NCBI GenBank assembly: GCA_000934385.1
Contig: KN880531.1
Location: 20,928-84,927, forward strand
Direction of reading: 5' to 3'
DNA length: 64,000 nt
From: Cylindrobasidium torrendii FP15055 ss-10
Taxonomy: Eukaryota; Basidiomycota; Agaricomycetes; Agaricales; Physalacriaceae
In this document: one piece after another, positions 21,606-33,280 of the stretch
How the letters are laid out: the number at the start of each line of letters is the position of its first letter
Position numbering within the stretch: the first letter of the stretch is position 1
Program-made: the position numbers and the translations under genes
Notes under the pieces: model-generated
Told to the model about the DNA's origin: nothing
Databases searched by the model: none
The model's input: only the letters and a program-made list of their open reading frames with translations

Positions 21606-23661
21606 ATGATATCGGCTGTGCGGACCGCTGTGCTCCTGGCTAGCGTCCTGGGAGCTTCTGCACTCTGGTATCTTTACATCCGACCTCAGCGCAATGCTCT
21701 GTTCAAACTTGCGGGTCCGCCTGTGAAAACTTGGTTCGGAAATCACTTGGCGCACATCAGCAAGTAAGTCGCGGTGTTTGCTGTGAATTATCTACGACCA
21801 ACAATTCTTTAAGCGCCAAGGTATCCTGCCGAGTGTACGCCCAACTTGAACGGCGCTACGGACGTATTGTACGCTTCCGCGGGGTCTTCCCGGTGAGTTC
21901 ATTTTCTTGCCAAGTGCTACCTCTTTCTCACGTGTTGGTGTAGTGGGAAGAACGTCTGCTCATCATGGATCCGACATCCATGGCACATATTGTCAAGAAT
22001 CCCGATATTTTCCAAAAGCCGGAACTCTCGCGGCGAATTATTGGAGACCTTATTGGAACAGGCATGCTTTCTGCTGAAGGAGAGGCCTACCACCGCCAAC
22101 GACGTGTCATTCTCCCTGCATTCTCAAATCATAATCTCCGGGGCGCGGTGCCGGTCGTCCTGAAGAAGGGCATGCAACTTTCTGACAAGTGGGGCGCGCT
22201 CATCGCGGACGCTGGCCCCTCCACAACCACTATAGACATGGTCGGTTGGATCAACAGGGTAACCTTCGATGTCATCGGCTTGATAGGTCAGCTCTACCAT
22301 ACTTTGTTTTGACAACCAGATGCTGAACAATTTACAGGATTTGACTACGACTTCGGTGCCGTGCAAGATCAGACAAACGAGCTTCTGCAGGCGTATATGG
22401 AAATGTTTGGCGAGTGTACCGAGTTGAAGCCAGGGTGGCTTCCGCTACTCGCGCTGTACTTCCCAGCGGTGTTCAGGCCACTTTGTGTAAGCGACATCGG
22501 ACCCGTACTACACTTACAATTCTGAAATTACCAACAGCCCGACCACGTCGCGGAGCGCTGCAAAGCTACCATCGACCGAATAGCTGGACAGCTTGTTCAG
22601 GAAAAACTTGACAAGCTCAATCACGACGAGAAGAACGGATGCCTGAAGGCTGGCAATGATCTTCTTACCTTGATGAGTAAGTCCTATGACTTCAACTCAG
22701 ATGCGAGCAACCTTAATACTTTGACCTTTTAGTCAAGGCAAACTTGGACCCTTCAGTCCCCAAGGCCATGAAGCTATCACAAAGCGACTTACTCGATAAC
22801 ATAAACACCAACATGTTTGCGGGTCATGATTCGTCCTCATTAGCGGTGACCTGGACACTTTATCTCCTCGCTCGTAGTCCCGATGTGCAGACTCGTCTAC
22901 GTGCAGAGCTGCTCGCTGCTGTCCCAGGCGCCAACTCTTTGGAGGAAATGATAGACGACGATTTGGAAGGGATGCACCCCCGCCTTCTGGCTGTCGACCT
23001 TCTTCACAATGTCGTCCGCGAGTCCCTACGTCTGATACCCCCAATACATTCATCTCTCCGGGAGGCTACACGTACAGATGAGGTGCCCACAGGCTCTCCC
23101 GTGCATCTGAACGACGGCTCTATCGACGAAAAAAAGAGCTTCACTGTTCCCGAGGGAACGTTCATACATATCTGCATCGAAGCCTTCAACCTGGATAAGG
23201 GTGTTTGGGGAGAGGATGCTTGGGATTTCAAGTAAGTCGGGCCTCTACTCATCAACCATGTAGCTGACTGAGGTATGTGTAGCCCCGACCGATGGGATAA
23301 CCTACCAGAGGCCGTCAGCAAGCAGCCTGGCGCATTCACTCATCTTCTCACGTTCTCTGGCGGCCCTCGAGTGAGTTTCGCGCATATCTGGCAGAAATTA
23401 TACTCAGAGCTCCCAGGCGTGCCCCGGAATGCGCTTCGCCGTCACGGAACTGAAGCTCCTTCTCTTCGTCCTCATCACTAGATTTGTCTTCGCGGTCCCC
23501 GAAGGCATTGAAATCATCAAAGTCAACAAGTGCGTATGTTTGCAGGAGATTTGCCCCGCATGGTTGACATTATGCGTAGGGTATTGACGAGACCGCACGT
23601 TGCCGGCAGGGTAAAGGAGGGAGCGTGCTGTCCTTTGTTAGTTTCGCGATATCAGGAATAG
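21606..23661 (+). CDS. Cytochrome P450 monooxygenase
   Basis: Nine exons: 21606-21763, 21814-21892, 21944-22286, 22338-22486, 22538-22676, 22733-23231, 23283-23370, 23417-23529, 23580-23661; 549 aa. N-terminal membrane anchor (about residues 4-24) then a Pro-rich hinge (LAGPP). Oxygen-binding I-helix FAGHDSSSLA (Ser where many P450s have Thr), K-helix ESLRLIPP (ExxR), PERF-like PDRW, and haem loop FSGGPRACPGMRFA with the thiolate ligand Cys near 487. All key residues are present, so it should be active in the ER with a reductase partner. The family resembles Agaricomycete CYP families of the CYP4-like clan; the exact family is unassigned. The haem motif only appears after splicing a 46-nt intron inside it. 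Confidence 0.95.
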
Positions 23662-24143
23662 TTGTTGTGCATGCCTTCCTCTTGTATCCATAGAACCCAA
23701 TGTAAACATAGTGAACACCCCGCACGTCTATCCTTGCTTCATAGCATTGGCAAGTAGTGTAGACATCGCGTGAGGGTAGCGTAAATGGGATGTTGTATTA
23801 ATGGTAGAAATGCAAGTCAGACATTTATTTGAACTTTGCAGAGTTATCCAAGTTATGGCGGTAGAGGTCAAGAGTGTGATGGTTCAAGTCGTGAGGTTAA
23901 TTGAGTGGTACAGTATGCCCGGTCATAGCTGGATATGCGGTATTGTGTATGGTACAGGCATGAGTGGTTTGGTTTCTACGGTACAGCGGCGCTTGGTATC
24001 CCAGGAAAACATTAGAAAAGATAAAGAAATTTCCTGACAATGTGTTAGCATCTATTATCCTCCATGACACGAAAATAAGGGACTCACCATGAACATCATC
24101 AAGTTCAATAAATTACAACACACGCTTGAGCAATGCGCAGGGG
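23662..24143. other. Intergenic, P450 3' side
   Basis: Spacer between the convergent P450 gene and the small membrane-protein gene. AT-rich; no coding frame recognised. Confidence 0.5.
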
Positions 24144-24332
24144 CTATGCCATGCCCCAGCTCGTCTCCATCATCTTCTCGTCTTCGGACTCGTCCTCGTA
24201 CTCCAAAGGCTTGTCTGCGCCGTCATCTCTGCGCTCGAACTCGCGGAGGATCATGCTCCCGACGATAAAGGCGACGCCCATCAGCGTCTTGACCGTATCG
24301 ACAGATGCGCTTGGTGATGGTAAATGCGGCAT
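24144..24332 (-). CDS. Small single-span membrane protein, 62 aa
   Basis: Uninterrupted frame with a helix of about 15-18 hydrophobic residues (TVKTLMGVAFIVGSMIL) near residues 14-30 and an acidic C-terminal half (EYEDESEDEKMM). A TATA box at the right distance upstream supports a real gene. No family recognised. The topology would suit a short mitochondrial or ER membrane protein with an acidic soluble tail. Start chosen as the ATG nearest the TATA-predicted leader. A longer reading frame upstream lacks an ATG. Confidence 0.55.
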   Translation of the reverse strand: MPHLPSPSASVDTVKTLMGVAFIVGSMILREFERRDDGADKPLEYEDESEDEKMMETSWGMA

Positions 24333-24425
24333 AGTCGTTTGGTGTGAGTTGGGTGTATGCTTTGTGAGTTGGGTTGTGTTTGTGAGTGGGGTTTGTGTTG
24401 GGGGTAACGAAGTCAACTCGCAGGG

Positions 24426-24433
24426 CCTTTATA
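24426..24433 (-). promoter_or_regulatory. TATA box of the small membrane-protein gene
   Basis: Minus-strand TATAAAGG about 95 bp upstream of the ATG at 24332. Confidence 0.55.
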
Positions 24434-24841
24434 CATTCAGACAGAGTGGCTCCGAATGTGCAGGCTCAGCCGCGAGGACTCTGGAGGATGCGAGACAAAT
24501 GAAAAGGGCGCCCAGACTATGAATCGACCACCGCACTGTATGGCTATGTTACTGCCACGCCCATGACCCTAAGTAATCCAGGATGGGAGAGATAAATCAC
24601 AGATAAACGGCCCTGAGATGAGGAAGCCTCTGGACGGAGAGGTCTAGATCACTGTGTGGCGCATCACAGTAGGGAACGGCCCGGAAGGACGATCCAGAGC
24701 TCGGGGAGATACGCACACTCTAGAGCAGCGGCGCTCGAGGTGGATGCGTCCAACAAGTCGACGGCGGGTTCCGTACAATTCCATGACAGTGACACGTTCC
24801 AATTCCGGTGATGACGTAACAAAAAAACAATGCGCGCCGCC

Positions 24842-26711
24842 TCAAAATGCTGTACCTACACTAGTCCATCTCAATCCGGGCGCCCCTGGCATTGTGAATA
24901 ACGGAGACTCCGCTATCCTCGCTTTCATTCTCGTCCATGGCTCGTCGAACATTCCGAACCGCAACACCTCCAACACAGCCAACGGTGTTTTTCTCTGCCT
25001 CCACACCAATGTCTCGAGGATTTCGTCCCCACACAGATCCAGTAAATCTGAGGGGACACGTAGCGTCTTCAGGCAAGGCAAAATGGGTTCGGGGCTTTCT
25101 TTTCGCAATGTGCGCCAGAGCTCCGCGTACTGTTCCTCGGGCAACCCAAGATACATTGTCTCTACATGGTGAAGACGCTTGAGAAATGAGAGTGTTTCTG
25201 CGAGTGGAACTGGGATCGTGTCGGTATAGGCGATGTTAGCGGTGCGTATGGTAGCTGTGTCCTCGAACGTAGTTGGGAAGGCGGCGTAGGAGCACGATGT
25301 TGAACCGAGGCAGATAGTACGGAGGACTGGGGCACGAATATTCCTCAGAATAGTCTTCGCGAGACTGTAGTGGCTAACACTATCCCGCTGGCTGATGGAA
25401 AGAAACTCGAGGTGTGGAAGGAGATAAGGCTCAAGAAGAAGGTTGCCACCCATCTCTGACTCTATGCAGAGTCGACGAATGTTCGACAGCTTGTAAACGG
25501 GTGTGAGCTCGGTGTACCAAAGCTCGCAGTGTATGAGGTGCGCCCACGGGATGTCAACGTCGACCTCGCCTCCGTGCCTTTGAACATAGGACTCCAAATT
25601 ATACGCAGTGCGCAAAGACGAGACAGACATCACTTTGATTTCACCTTCATCCAGGTCCCACGGAGGCCATATTGTTGTGCTGAGAGACTTGAGACGGGAA
25701 AACACACATCCATCGAAGTATTGCAAGGTCCTGGGGGCGCACATGTCGATATGAAGAGAGCGTAGACGATGAGTGATACCTCGCAAAAATGCGAGTGGGG
25801 GGTCAGATCCAGCAAAGTCAGAATCGTGCACCGTCGACGGGAGTCGAAGGTGGAGGCCGACGTCTCCTGAGCGAGCCAACAATGTTTGATATTTCTCCAA
25901 ACACGCTGGTAGTGGTCCTGCATTTGTACGCGGACCAAGTTCCAGTTTGATTCGAGACCAGAGAGTGTGGTGCCCGAGCGCGATCAAGCGCCATTCGCGA
26001 CAGACCTGCGGAATTGCCCAAGGGGACCACACTGACAAGCCTTCGAACTCTGTTGAATTGGACCGGCTAGAGTGAGGGTCGTAGTCGGACATCATTTCCC
26101 ACTCGAAGATAGTGCAGAGGATTTCTGGAGGAAGTACGGGTGGTTTTGGCTCCGGTTTCGGTACAAACCCTTCCCTCGCAGCGCCCATCTGCCACATCGC
26201 CCGCTGGAGGTCCTCCATTTCCCTAAGCCGGTCGCGCATAGAGTATATCATCAACATCATGCTTGTGTCAACGGAAGAGTCGTCGTCCGTTTCATCTGTT
26301 GACGCGACTGCCAGTGCGGAATCCTCGCGGAGAGATAGATGTGCGAAGCGTTGTGTGAACAGCTCGGACTCGGATTGAGCTTCGGGTCTGCGTACAGACA
26401 TCTTGCATGTGTCGCACCGCTGGGCGTTGGGAGTCGAATCACCGAGGCCATTCCCGCGCCAACAGTCCACAGCAACTGCAGCTGCGGCCACCGCATCCTC
26501 CAGCTCGTCCCAGGTGATCCCAAAATCGAAGTCGGAGGTATCTTGCTGGCCAGGATATCGCAGATCCTTGTCCTCCCAGAAACAGAATGGACAGTATTCT
26601 CCTACACTGAAACGAGAGACTTTGAGTCATGATACTCGAATATCCAGTAATTTACCTACCCTTCGTGCTGCCCTGGCATTGGAGTGTGACTCTGGGTGGA
26701 GATGATGGCAT
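24842..26711 (-). CDS. F-box-type protein with an N-terminal CPCC-like cysteine module
   Basis: Exons 26711-26656 and 26606-24842, 606 aa. The C-terminal part is a typical Agaricomycete F-box-like protein: LPPEILCTIFEWEM near residue 180, a PQVCREWRLIALGHHTLW block, then leucine-rich beta/alpha repeats. The upstream frame extends well before the first internal ATG and, after a 49-nt intron, reaches an ATG at 26711. This adds a module with EYCPFCFWEDKDL (about residues 21-33) and a later CDTC (about 85-90). CPxCxWED is the signature of bacterial CPCC proteins and resembles a zinc knuckle. The combination with F-box-like repeats is unusual. If the short first exon is wrong, the ATG at 26401 gives a 519-residue protein. 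Presumed SCF substrate adaptor (inference). Confidence 0.75.
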
Positions 26712-27057
26712 GTAGGAGGACTGCTCGGCATATGCCGCAGACGCTCTGGCATGGAATATTAAGCACAATGACAAGCAACGGCTGGCTCGAACGGATAGGA
26801 TGGCGTGTCGGACTATGTCAATATATCGCATGGCCTATGCAACTTGAACACCTGTGAATTTCGTCGGCACCGTAAGCCAAGCATCGAATATCCAGACTGG
26901 GATTCTGCAGCGTCACTTGGAGCCTCAAGGCGAGCAACAGACTGATCACTGTCAGAAGAGAACATTGGTCTGGGCTGAGTTAACGCCACGCCCGGCATCC
27001 GGGCCGCCGACAGTCTCAGAGACTCGATTGTTGCGGGCATCCTGCACAATAACCGCC
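26712..27057. promoter_or_regulatory. Divergent promoter between two F-box-type genes
   Basis: 346 bp separate the ATGs of the two divergently transcribed F-box-type genes. No TATA box noticed. They may be co-regulated; the encoded proteins are not close copies of each other. Confidence 0.5.
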
Positions 27058-28509
27058 ATGGAGGCCGTCCGTACCATCATGCGAAATTTCCTGTCCCCAT
27101 TTCACTGGTGATGCACACCACGGCGACAGATTGTACAACTCTGACATGCCCTCTGCAGCTCTCTGGATGTTCCCATCGCTCGCTCGAGTCGCAAGCCGCT
27201 TAGCACATCGCTACCCGCGCTGCCACCCGAACTATGGCGCGAGATATTCGAGTTCGCGACGTACATGCATCGGTCATACCACGTTGACCCGTTGGATCCT
27301 TTCATTCCGCGACGACCGTCCAGCAACGCGATGGCACCCAATACCCCACTGCTTGCCCAACGGACCAAGTGCGCTATCACTCTCGTTTGCCGCCTCTGGC
27401 ACAACATTGCTATCCCTCTCTTGTACCGTCACATTGTCCTCGTCAGCCCCTCCCGCGCAACCGCGTTTCTCCAAACCCTTAACCGCCATGTCTCCCCCAC
27501 CAGTCGCGGTCCTCCAATATCTGAATACGGACGATTCGTTAGGAATCTTGAAATCCTTACCCACGCGCGCAATGCGCACCATATCTCATACCTGCGTACC
27601 GTGTTCCGCATCCTCATGTCGTGCCCGAATCTACACCTTCTCAGCGGCACCTGGAATCATCCCTTACCAGACGACTTTATGAACGGCCTCCTACGCATCT
27701 GTGCACCGACCCTCAAAGAACTATTTTGGCACGACGGCCGCGCCCAGAGCTTCATGCACCCTGACAATCTGTCCATCTTTGGCTCCCTTCGCGTGCTCAA
27801 CCTTCGCAACTATTCTGGCAGAGATCTGACACCAGAAGTCTTCGCCAGGCGGCCGACCATTCCACTCGTGGACCACCTCATCCTCTCGACAACAAATGCA
27901 AGCTTTGTAGCAGCCACTGCATTCACATTACCCAAGTTACATACCCTAACACTTAAATCATCCGAGCTGGCAAGTACCGCAGTCGAACTGGAGGAAGTGC
28001 TTGTCGATTTTTTGAAACTCCATGGCCCGCATCTGCGATTTGTGCATTTGCCGGGCGCACATATCGACACTGACTGTGATCCATTAGCACCGTCTCTGCC
28101 GTCGCACGCGTGTCGGCCCCGGCCTGAGGTCTTCTTGCGAAAAGGCCTGTGTCCTCAATTGCATACGATGACCTTTTCGACAAGCGCACCTGTGATTCAG
28201 ACAGACGAGCCGCATCCTACGCTTCGACGGATTGGCTTGAGGGACGCGACGAGCATGAGCTTGTATCCGAACAAAGGCAGCAGTGCCAAGCTGCATTTGA
28301 ATGCGTTCACACGCGCGCGTTTTCCTGCGCTCGAGCTGGTTCGGACGATAGGATACCTTGTTGATGCGGATACGGACATTCTCGTTGAGGAGGTGTTTAT
28401 CTGGTGGACGGAAAAGTTTGAGAAGGAGGGAATTGATTTCCAGGATGGGGCTGGGGTGGTCTGGGTGTATGATGAAGAAGAGAAGAAGGTGGAGGTCCCA
28501 GTGGCATAG
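27058..28509 (+). CDS. F-box domain protein
   Basis: Exons 27058-27107 and 27159-28509, 466 aa. The F-box core LPPELWREIFEFAT lies near residues 42-55, followed by TLVCRLWHNIAIPLLYRHIVL, a classic F-box helix 2-3 continuation. The rest holds irregular leucine-rich repeats. The intron (51 nt, CTGAC branch, CTGCAG acceptor) was placed because the F-box frame is closed by a TGA just upstream of the acceptor. F-box proteins recruit substrates to SCF ubiquitin ligases; the substrate is unknown. Such genes are expanded in mushrooms. Confidence 0.82.
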
Positions 28510-28918
28510 GACGGGACGGGTGGATGGAATTTAATTATGATACCTTGTTTACCCTAAGTAGTCACCAATGAACATCATTTTACTACAAGTGGTATTAGGA
28601 GTGGCTGAAGCATTAGAAACGATGTTGAACGATTGTTGGTCCTATTGTGTGTCCAATTTTTGATGACGCCATGACCCATGCTAGCACGAGGCAAGTGGAT
28701 TCTCGGATATGCGGCCCACGGCCCACGGTGGCTTTCATGATTTCATCTCTACTCCCATTATAGTCGGTTCGAAAGCTATCCGCCTTGGCTTTGCCTGCTC
28801 AATTGTCCATCACCTGACTCAACGCGTGTCCAACACCGGGCCACGGCGTCCTCAGCCACCGTAAATGTAATCACCGCGCAGACCGCTCTGCACTTCAACG
28901 TTCAACCATCACCTTATC
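28510..28918. other. Intergenic, SDR promoter side
   Basis: 409 bp between the F-box gene and the SDR gene, same strand. Nothing coding seen. Confidence 0.5.
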
Positions 28919-30251
28919 ATGTCTGCTCTGGAGGACTTCAAATTGCACGTTGTTCAAGACGAGACGCTCTACAGCAATGCTGCGAGGGCAAACGGGAAGA
29001 CTGTCCTCATCACAGGCGCTGCCTCAGGGATAGGCAGAGAGGCGGCGCTGGCGTTTGCCAAGTACGGGTGCGTTGGTAGTGATGATCTAGCTGGGATCCC
29101 ACTCATTTTCTGCGTAGTGCCAAAATCGTTATTGGTGATCTCAATCGGCAAGGTGGACAGACGACGGTGGACGCTATTGTGAAGGCGGGCGGGTGCGTGG
29201 CGCGTTGCTGCCAGTATGCTCACATTGATGACCCTTGGATCAGGCAAGCAACCTTCAAAGCATGCAATGTGACCGTATGGGATGACCTTGTTGACCTTTT
29301 CGAGCACGGTATGAAGGAGTACGGCGCGATTGACGTTGTGGTAAGACTTCCCCATTACTGCGCATCCCCAAAACTCAAACATCTGTAGGTCGCGAATGCC
29401 GGCGTCAATGAAATCGGAAACTTCACTCCAGCAAGAGTGGACAAGAATGGTCGTCCACAAAGGCCAAACCTCACCACAATCGACGTTAACCTGATCGGCG
29501 CTGTTCACAGTTCGCGCCCTCCTTAAATGTAAATGCCAAATACTGATTTTTGCCTATATTAATTAGCCGCGCATTTGGCACAACACTATCTACTCAAAGG
29601 AACGACTGCCAGCCAATTGGTAGACGGCGGACCTCTCAAATCACTTGTGCTCATGGGATCAATTTGTTTGTCGATTCATCCAACACATATACGCACGCTC
29701 ACAGCGTGTAATAGCATCTTGGCAAAGTATACCGGGTGGTCCACTATATACCGTGTCAAAGCACGGCATACTTGGGTTTGCAGGCTCATTGGCGCCGGTC
29801 CTGTCCTTAATGGGCATCCGCGTCTCCTCGGTCTATCCGTTCTTCGTTGACACCGGCATTGTCCCTCTTCGTGTCAGAGTCTATCTTGCTGGCCTACCGT
29901 TCACCCCGATTGAACGTGTGGTGGGCGCCATAGTATGCTCTGCAACTGACGCAAGGGTAGACACAAATGGGAGTGCATGGCTGTTGCTGAATGACGGGCC
30001 CGTCGTCGCTGTACCCAAGGAAAGCTTCAAGGCGGGTATTTATCAAGCGTTGGATAAACGCTCCAATGCCATTATGCGGTGAGCGGCTCAGGAGCGCGGA
30101 TAACAGGCGGGCTACTGACAAAGTCTTGCAAAATGACAGTGGGGTGAGCGGGATTCTGTTCTTTATCCGCATTGTCAAGGACCTCGGCTGGGTCGCGTTC
30201 TCCGCCTTCTTCATGGTCATCGGGTTACTCTGGAAAGGCCGACGGGCATAG
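28919..30251 (+). CDS. Short-chain dehydrogenase/reductase with a C-terminal membrane anchor
   Basis: Seven exons: 28919-29067, 29118-29192, 29244-29340, 29389-29509, 29567-29665, 29715-30078, 30140-30251; 338 aa. Classical SDR: cofactor loop TGAASGIG (32-39), VANAG, MGS serine region and catalytic YTVSK (192-196). The GIGDL-type acidic residue after beta-2 (IGDLNRQ) suggests NAD preference. The last exon adds a hydrophobic helix and basic tail (WVAFSAFFMVIGLLWKGRR), so the enzyme is probably anchored with its active site in the cytosol. One intron has a GTTTGT donor. Resembles 15-hydroxyprostaglandin dehydrogenase-like fungal proteins; substrate unknown. Followed on the same strand by a FAD-linked oxidase. 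Confidence 0.9.
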
Positions 30252-30762
30252 GTGTAGAGAAAGTGCGTGACAGCGATCTTGCAGGACTGTAGCTCAAGCA
30301 GGCTGAGAGCGAAATTTCGCTTTGCATGCGAGCTTTCGATATGGCGATTATGGGCTCAACCGAGGCTGAACAGTCTCGACCTCTCCTCATAATTGGCGGC
30401 ACTTGTAAATGACAGTTGTTCGGGGTCGGAAGCGGAGTCGTAGTACACCGTTCCGCAAGTTAAATTCATGATTTTTCAAAACTGGCTCAAAGTTATCTAG
30501 CGACTGAGCGCCGAGCAACGCACACTTCTCGATCACCACCAGAGTACATGCCCTCTTGTCACGCTAGAAACGCATTTCGTGGATCCCCCATCGATCCGTA
30601 CATTCCAGGTTGCGATGACCGAAGTCATTGCCTGTGCCTCGTCCGCTTTGCCGTGTTGCTTTCTCCATTAAAGGACGGCCGTGCCGTTATTTCATGAAAG
30701 TGATGAGTCCGCAGGTATATAAGCCACTTTCTCGAAAACATTATCGTCACCCGTAGTGTTCA
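30252..30762. other. Intergenic, FAD-oxidase promoter side
   Basis: 511 bp between the SDR and the FAD oxidase. Apart from the TATA box near its right end, nothing specific was seen. Confidence 0.5.
30716..30723 (+). promoter_or_regulatory. TATA box of the FAD-linked oxidase gene
   Basis: TATATAAG, 40 bp upstream of the ATG at 30763, with a short leader. Confidence 0.7.
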
Positions 30763-32809
30763 ATGTCCTCTCTTCTCCTCACGCTCGGTTTGCTTGGACT
30801 AGCCCTCGCGGTGAACGCCGACCTTCGTCCAGAGATATGCACCAACATCTCTGACACGATTTCTGGCGCGAGCAACACATACTACCTGGGTGCGCCGAAC
30901 GGTCTCGTCGACGTGCATGCTCTAACCTCTGATCCTCTCTCGCAGGTTCCTTTGGCTACACGAAGGGAATAGCACATTGGGCGGCATCCAGTACACAGCA
31001 GCCCCTCTGTGTTGTCGAGCCCGCCACCGCCGAGGACGTTGGGAAAATTGTTCGTCCTTGCCCGCTATCATGCAGGGGCCGCGTCACATACTGACGCGCT
31101 GCGTAGTTGAAAATTGTAGGCTCAACTCAAACCCCCTTCGCAGTAAGTCGCCTTTCTGGCCGCCACCATCGACATAACAGGGTCGCTGACTGGAGGGGTG
31201 CGTTTAGGTCAAGGGCGGCGGGCACACCTCAAACCCCGGCTTTTCGTCCACAGAGGGCGTTCACATTTCCCTGGCGCGGTTCGCTGGCGTTCAATACGAT
31301 GCATCTTCTGAGATCGCGGTTGTCGGCGCCGGCGCAGTATGGGATACCGTCTACGAGGTCTTGGAGGAGCATGGGCGGATGGTCGTTGGGGGGCGTGTTA
31401 CTGGAGTCGGCGTTGCTGGCTTCACCCTTGGTGGCGGTGCGTCTTCATCTTCTCTCGCGTCGCCATGATTGTGGTTGATAGCCCGCGACATATGCAAGGA
31501 TTGTTAATCTTTCCGTAGGATACTCGTGGCTCTCAAACCAGCGTGGCTTAACCGTGGACAATCTCCAGGCGTACGAGCTCGTGAAACCGACCGGGGAAGT
31601 AGCACAGGTCACGCAGGACTCCGACCCGGATTTGTTCTTCGCCTTGAAGGTATGCAACTTCTTGCGTGTGCACCGTCCACATATCTCACTGATCCTTCTT
31701 TTTTTCAGGGCGGATTAAATAACTATGTGTGTTGAACCCCTTGCTCGACATGCCTCGTTGACTCTGGAAATTTCTAGGGCATCGTGACGAAGTTCTACCT
31801 GGACACCTTCCCACAAGGTCAGGTTTGGGTACGTTCTTGACTGCTTTCCTTTGTCATATATTTTGATAAGCGGTATCCTTGTAGGGTGGTCTCATCACCT
31901 TCACCGCAGACCAACTGGACAAGGTCGATGCTGCCACCGTCAAGTTCGCCAAAGAGGTTACAGACCCCAAGGCAGCTATCATAACCACATACAACTTTCT
32001 CCTTGGCTCGGTAAGAACCATCCTTTTCCAATTACTTTGCCAGCTTCTCATACCAACTTGATTCTGTAGCCTGGTGTATCACAGCTGATGTTCTATGATG
32101 GACCCGAACCGCCCGCTGGAATCTTCGATGACTTCCTCGATATCCCACATTTCACGAAGGACGTGGATACAAGAAGCTTCCTTTCGCTAGTCCTCGCTGC
32201 ACCAGCGAACGCGACCGCCGGTCAACGGTGCGCATGTTAATACCCTTCCTAGAGATGCGAGATGCTCAATTTATACATGCGTAGTGGATATTTCAATACC
32301 GTCCCGCTCATCCAGAATACCGAAGCAGTTGTAGCGGCAGTTCGTAATGAGAGCAAGGTTTGCAGCTGCCTCTGACGGGTTTCCAGGGGTTGTTAACTGA
32401 CCTCTTCTAGTTCTGGGGCTCGAAGCTTAGCTGGGCAAGTGGCACTTTTATCTCGTACGACGTCGAGCCGTTCCTCCCTAGCATCCTCTCCTACGGTGCA
32501 GAGGGATCGTCATCCTACCCACCCAAGCGTGATGTCGCATACTCGCCGCTGAACATCTACTGGGCTTGGGCTTTCGAGAGCGCGGACGACACATTCTACG
32601 ATGCCATCAAGCAGTCGTCAGCACAACTTACGGCGGTTGCGAAGGCGGACGGGCAGGACGTTGACGGCGCCGCGCCATATGTCAACTATGCACTATACGA
32701 CACGAAAGTAGAGGACATTTATGGCGACAATTTGGGGAAGATGCGAGAGGTGAAGAAGAGGGTCGACCCGGCGGGTGTCATGGCCCTTGCAGGTGGTTTC
32801 AAGATATAA
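30763..32809 (+). CDS. Secreted FAD-linked (BBE-like / AA7-type) oxidoreductase
   Basis: Eleven exons: 30763-30889, 30946-31049, 31107-31142, 31208-31436, 31519-31649, 31709-31726, 31778-31828, 31885-32010, 32070-32227, 32285-32357, 32411-32809; 483 aa. Signal peptide (SLLLTLGLLGLALAVNA, residues 3-19). PCMH-type FAD domain with VKGGGHTSNPGFSS, where His95 is at the position that binds FAD covalently, and GVAGFTLGGGYSWLSN. The second covalent Cys of bicovalent berberine-bridge enzymes is not seen. The C-terminus (IYGDNLGKMREVKKRVDPAG) is the BBE motif. Such enzymes oxidise sugars or alcohols and release H2O2. Exons of 36 and 18 nt were placed by family sequence. Intron 2 has a GTTCGT donor with a CTGAC branch. 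Confidence 0.9.
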
Positions 32810-33280
32810 GACGGTTTAGTTTCTTAACTTAGGTGTTTCCGAGGCATAATTTGCGGATTTCTTCGTAGCTTGGGATGTTCATGTTATTGCTTGGCATGAG
32901 AGTTGCTCATCAACTGCATACTTTTTTTTGTCGATGTCGGATCCCCGTTTGCTGTCGATATATGTCTGTTATGTAAACTAGGATGAGTTGCTGGCTTGCA
33001 TACATGTATAGATGCACTGAACTGAGCGCAGAACGGTGCGCTTCATAGTGCTATCTAGAATAAGAATGGCTTCGTTGAATCGGGATAGGTTTTGTTAGAT
33101 TTCAACTTCAACGTCCCGTGAACAGCTCATATTGGAATGTCCTCCGGGGCGCCTTCAGCGGTTACTCCTTCCAAATACAAATAAGAGCCTCAGTATGTTC
33201 ATTGCCGATGTTTTGGCGATGTTTGGGCGGTGCTGGGCTCTCCAGATTCAAGTCCAGATTCGAGGCCGCCACATATTGTC
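32810..33280. other. Intergenic region
   Basis: AT-rich 3' flank of the FAD oxidase gene. No gene seen. Confidence 0.5.

Noticed and set aside
21606..32809. Secondary-metabolite gene cluster
   Set aside because: No polyketide, peptide or terpene synthase, transporter or pathway regulator is present among these genes.
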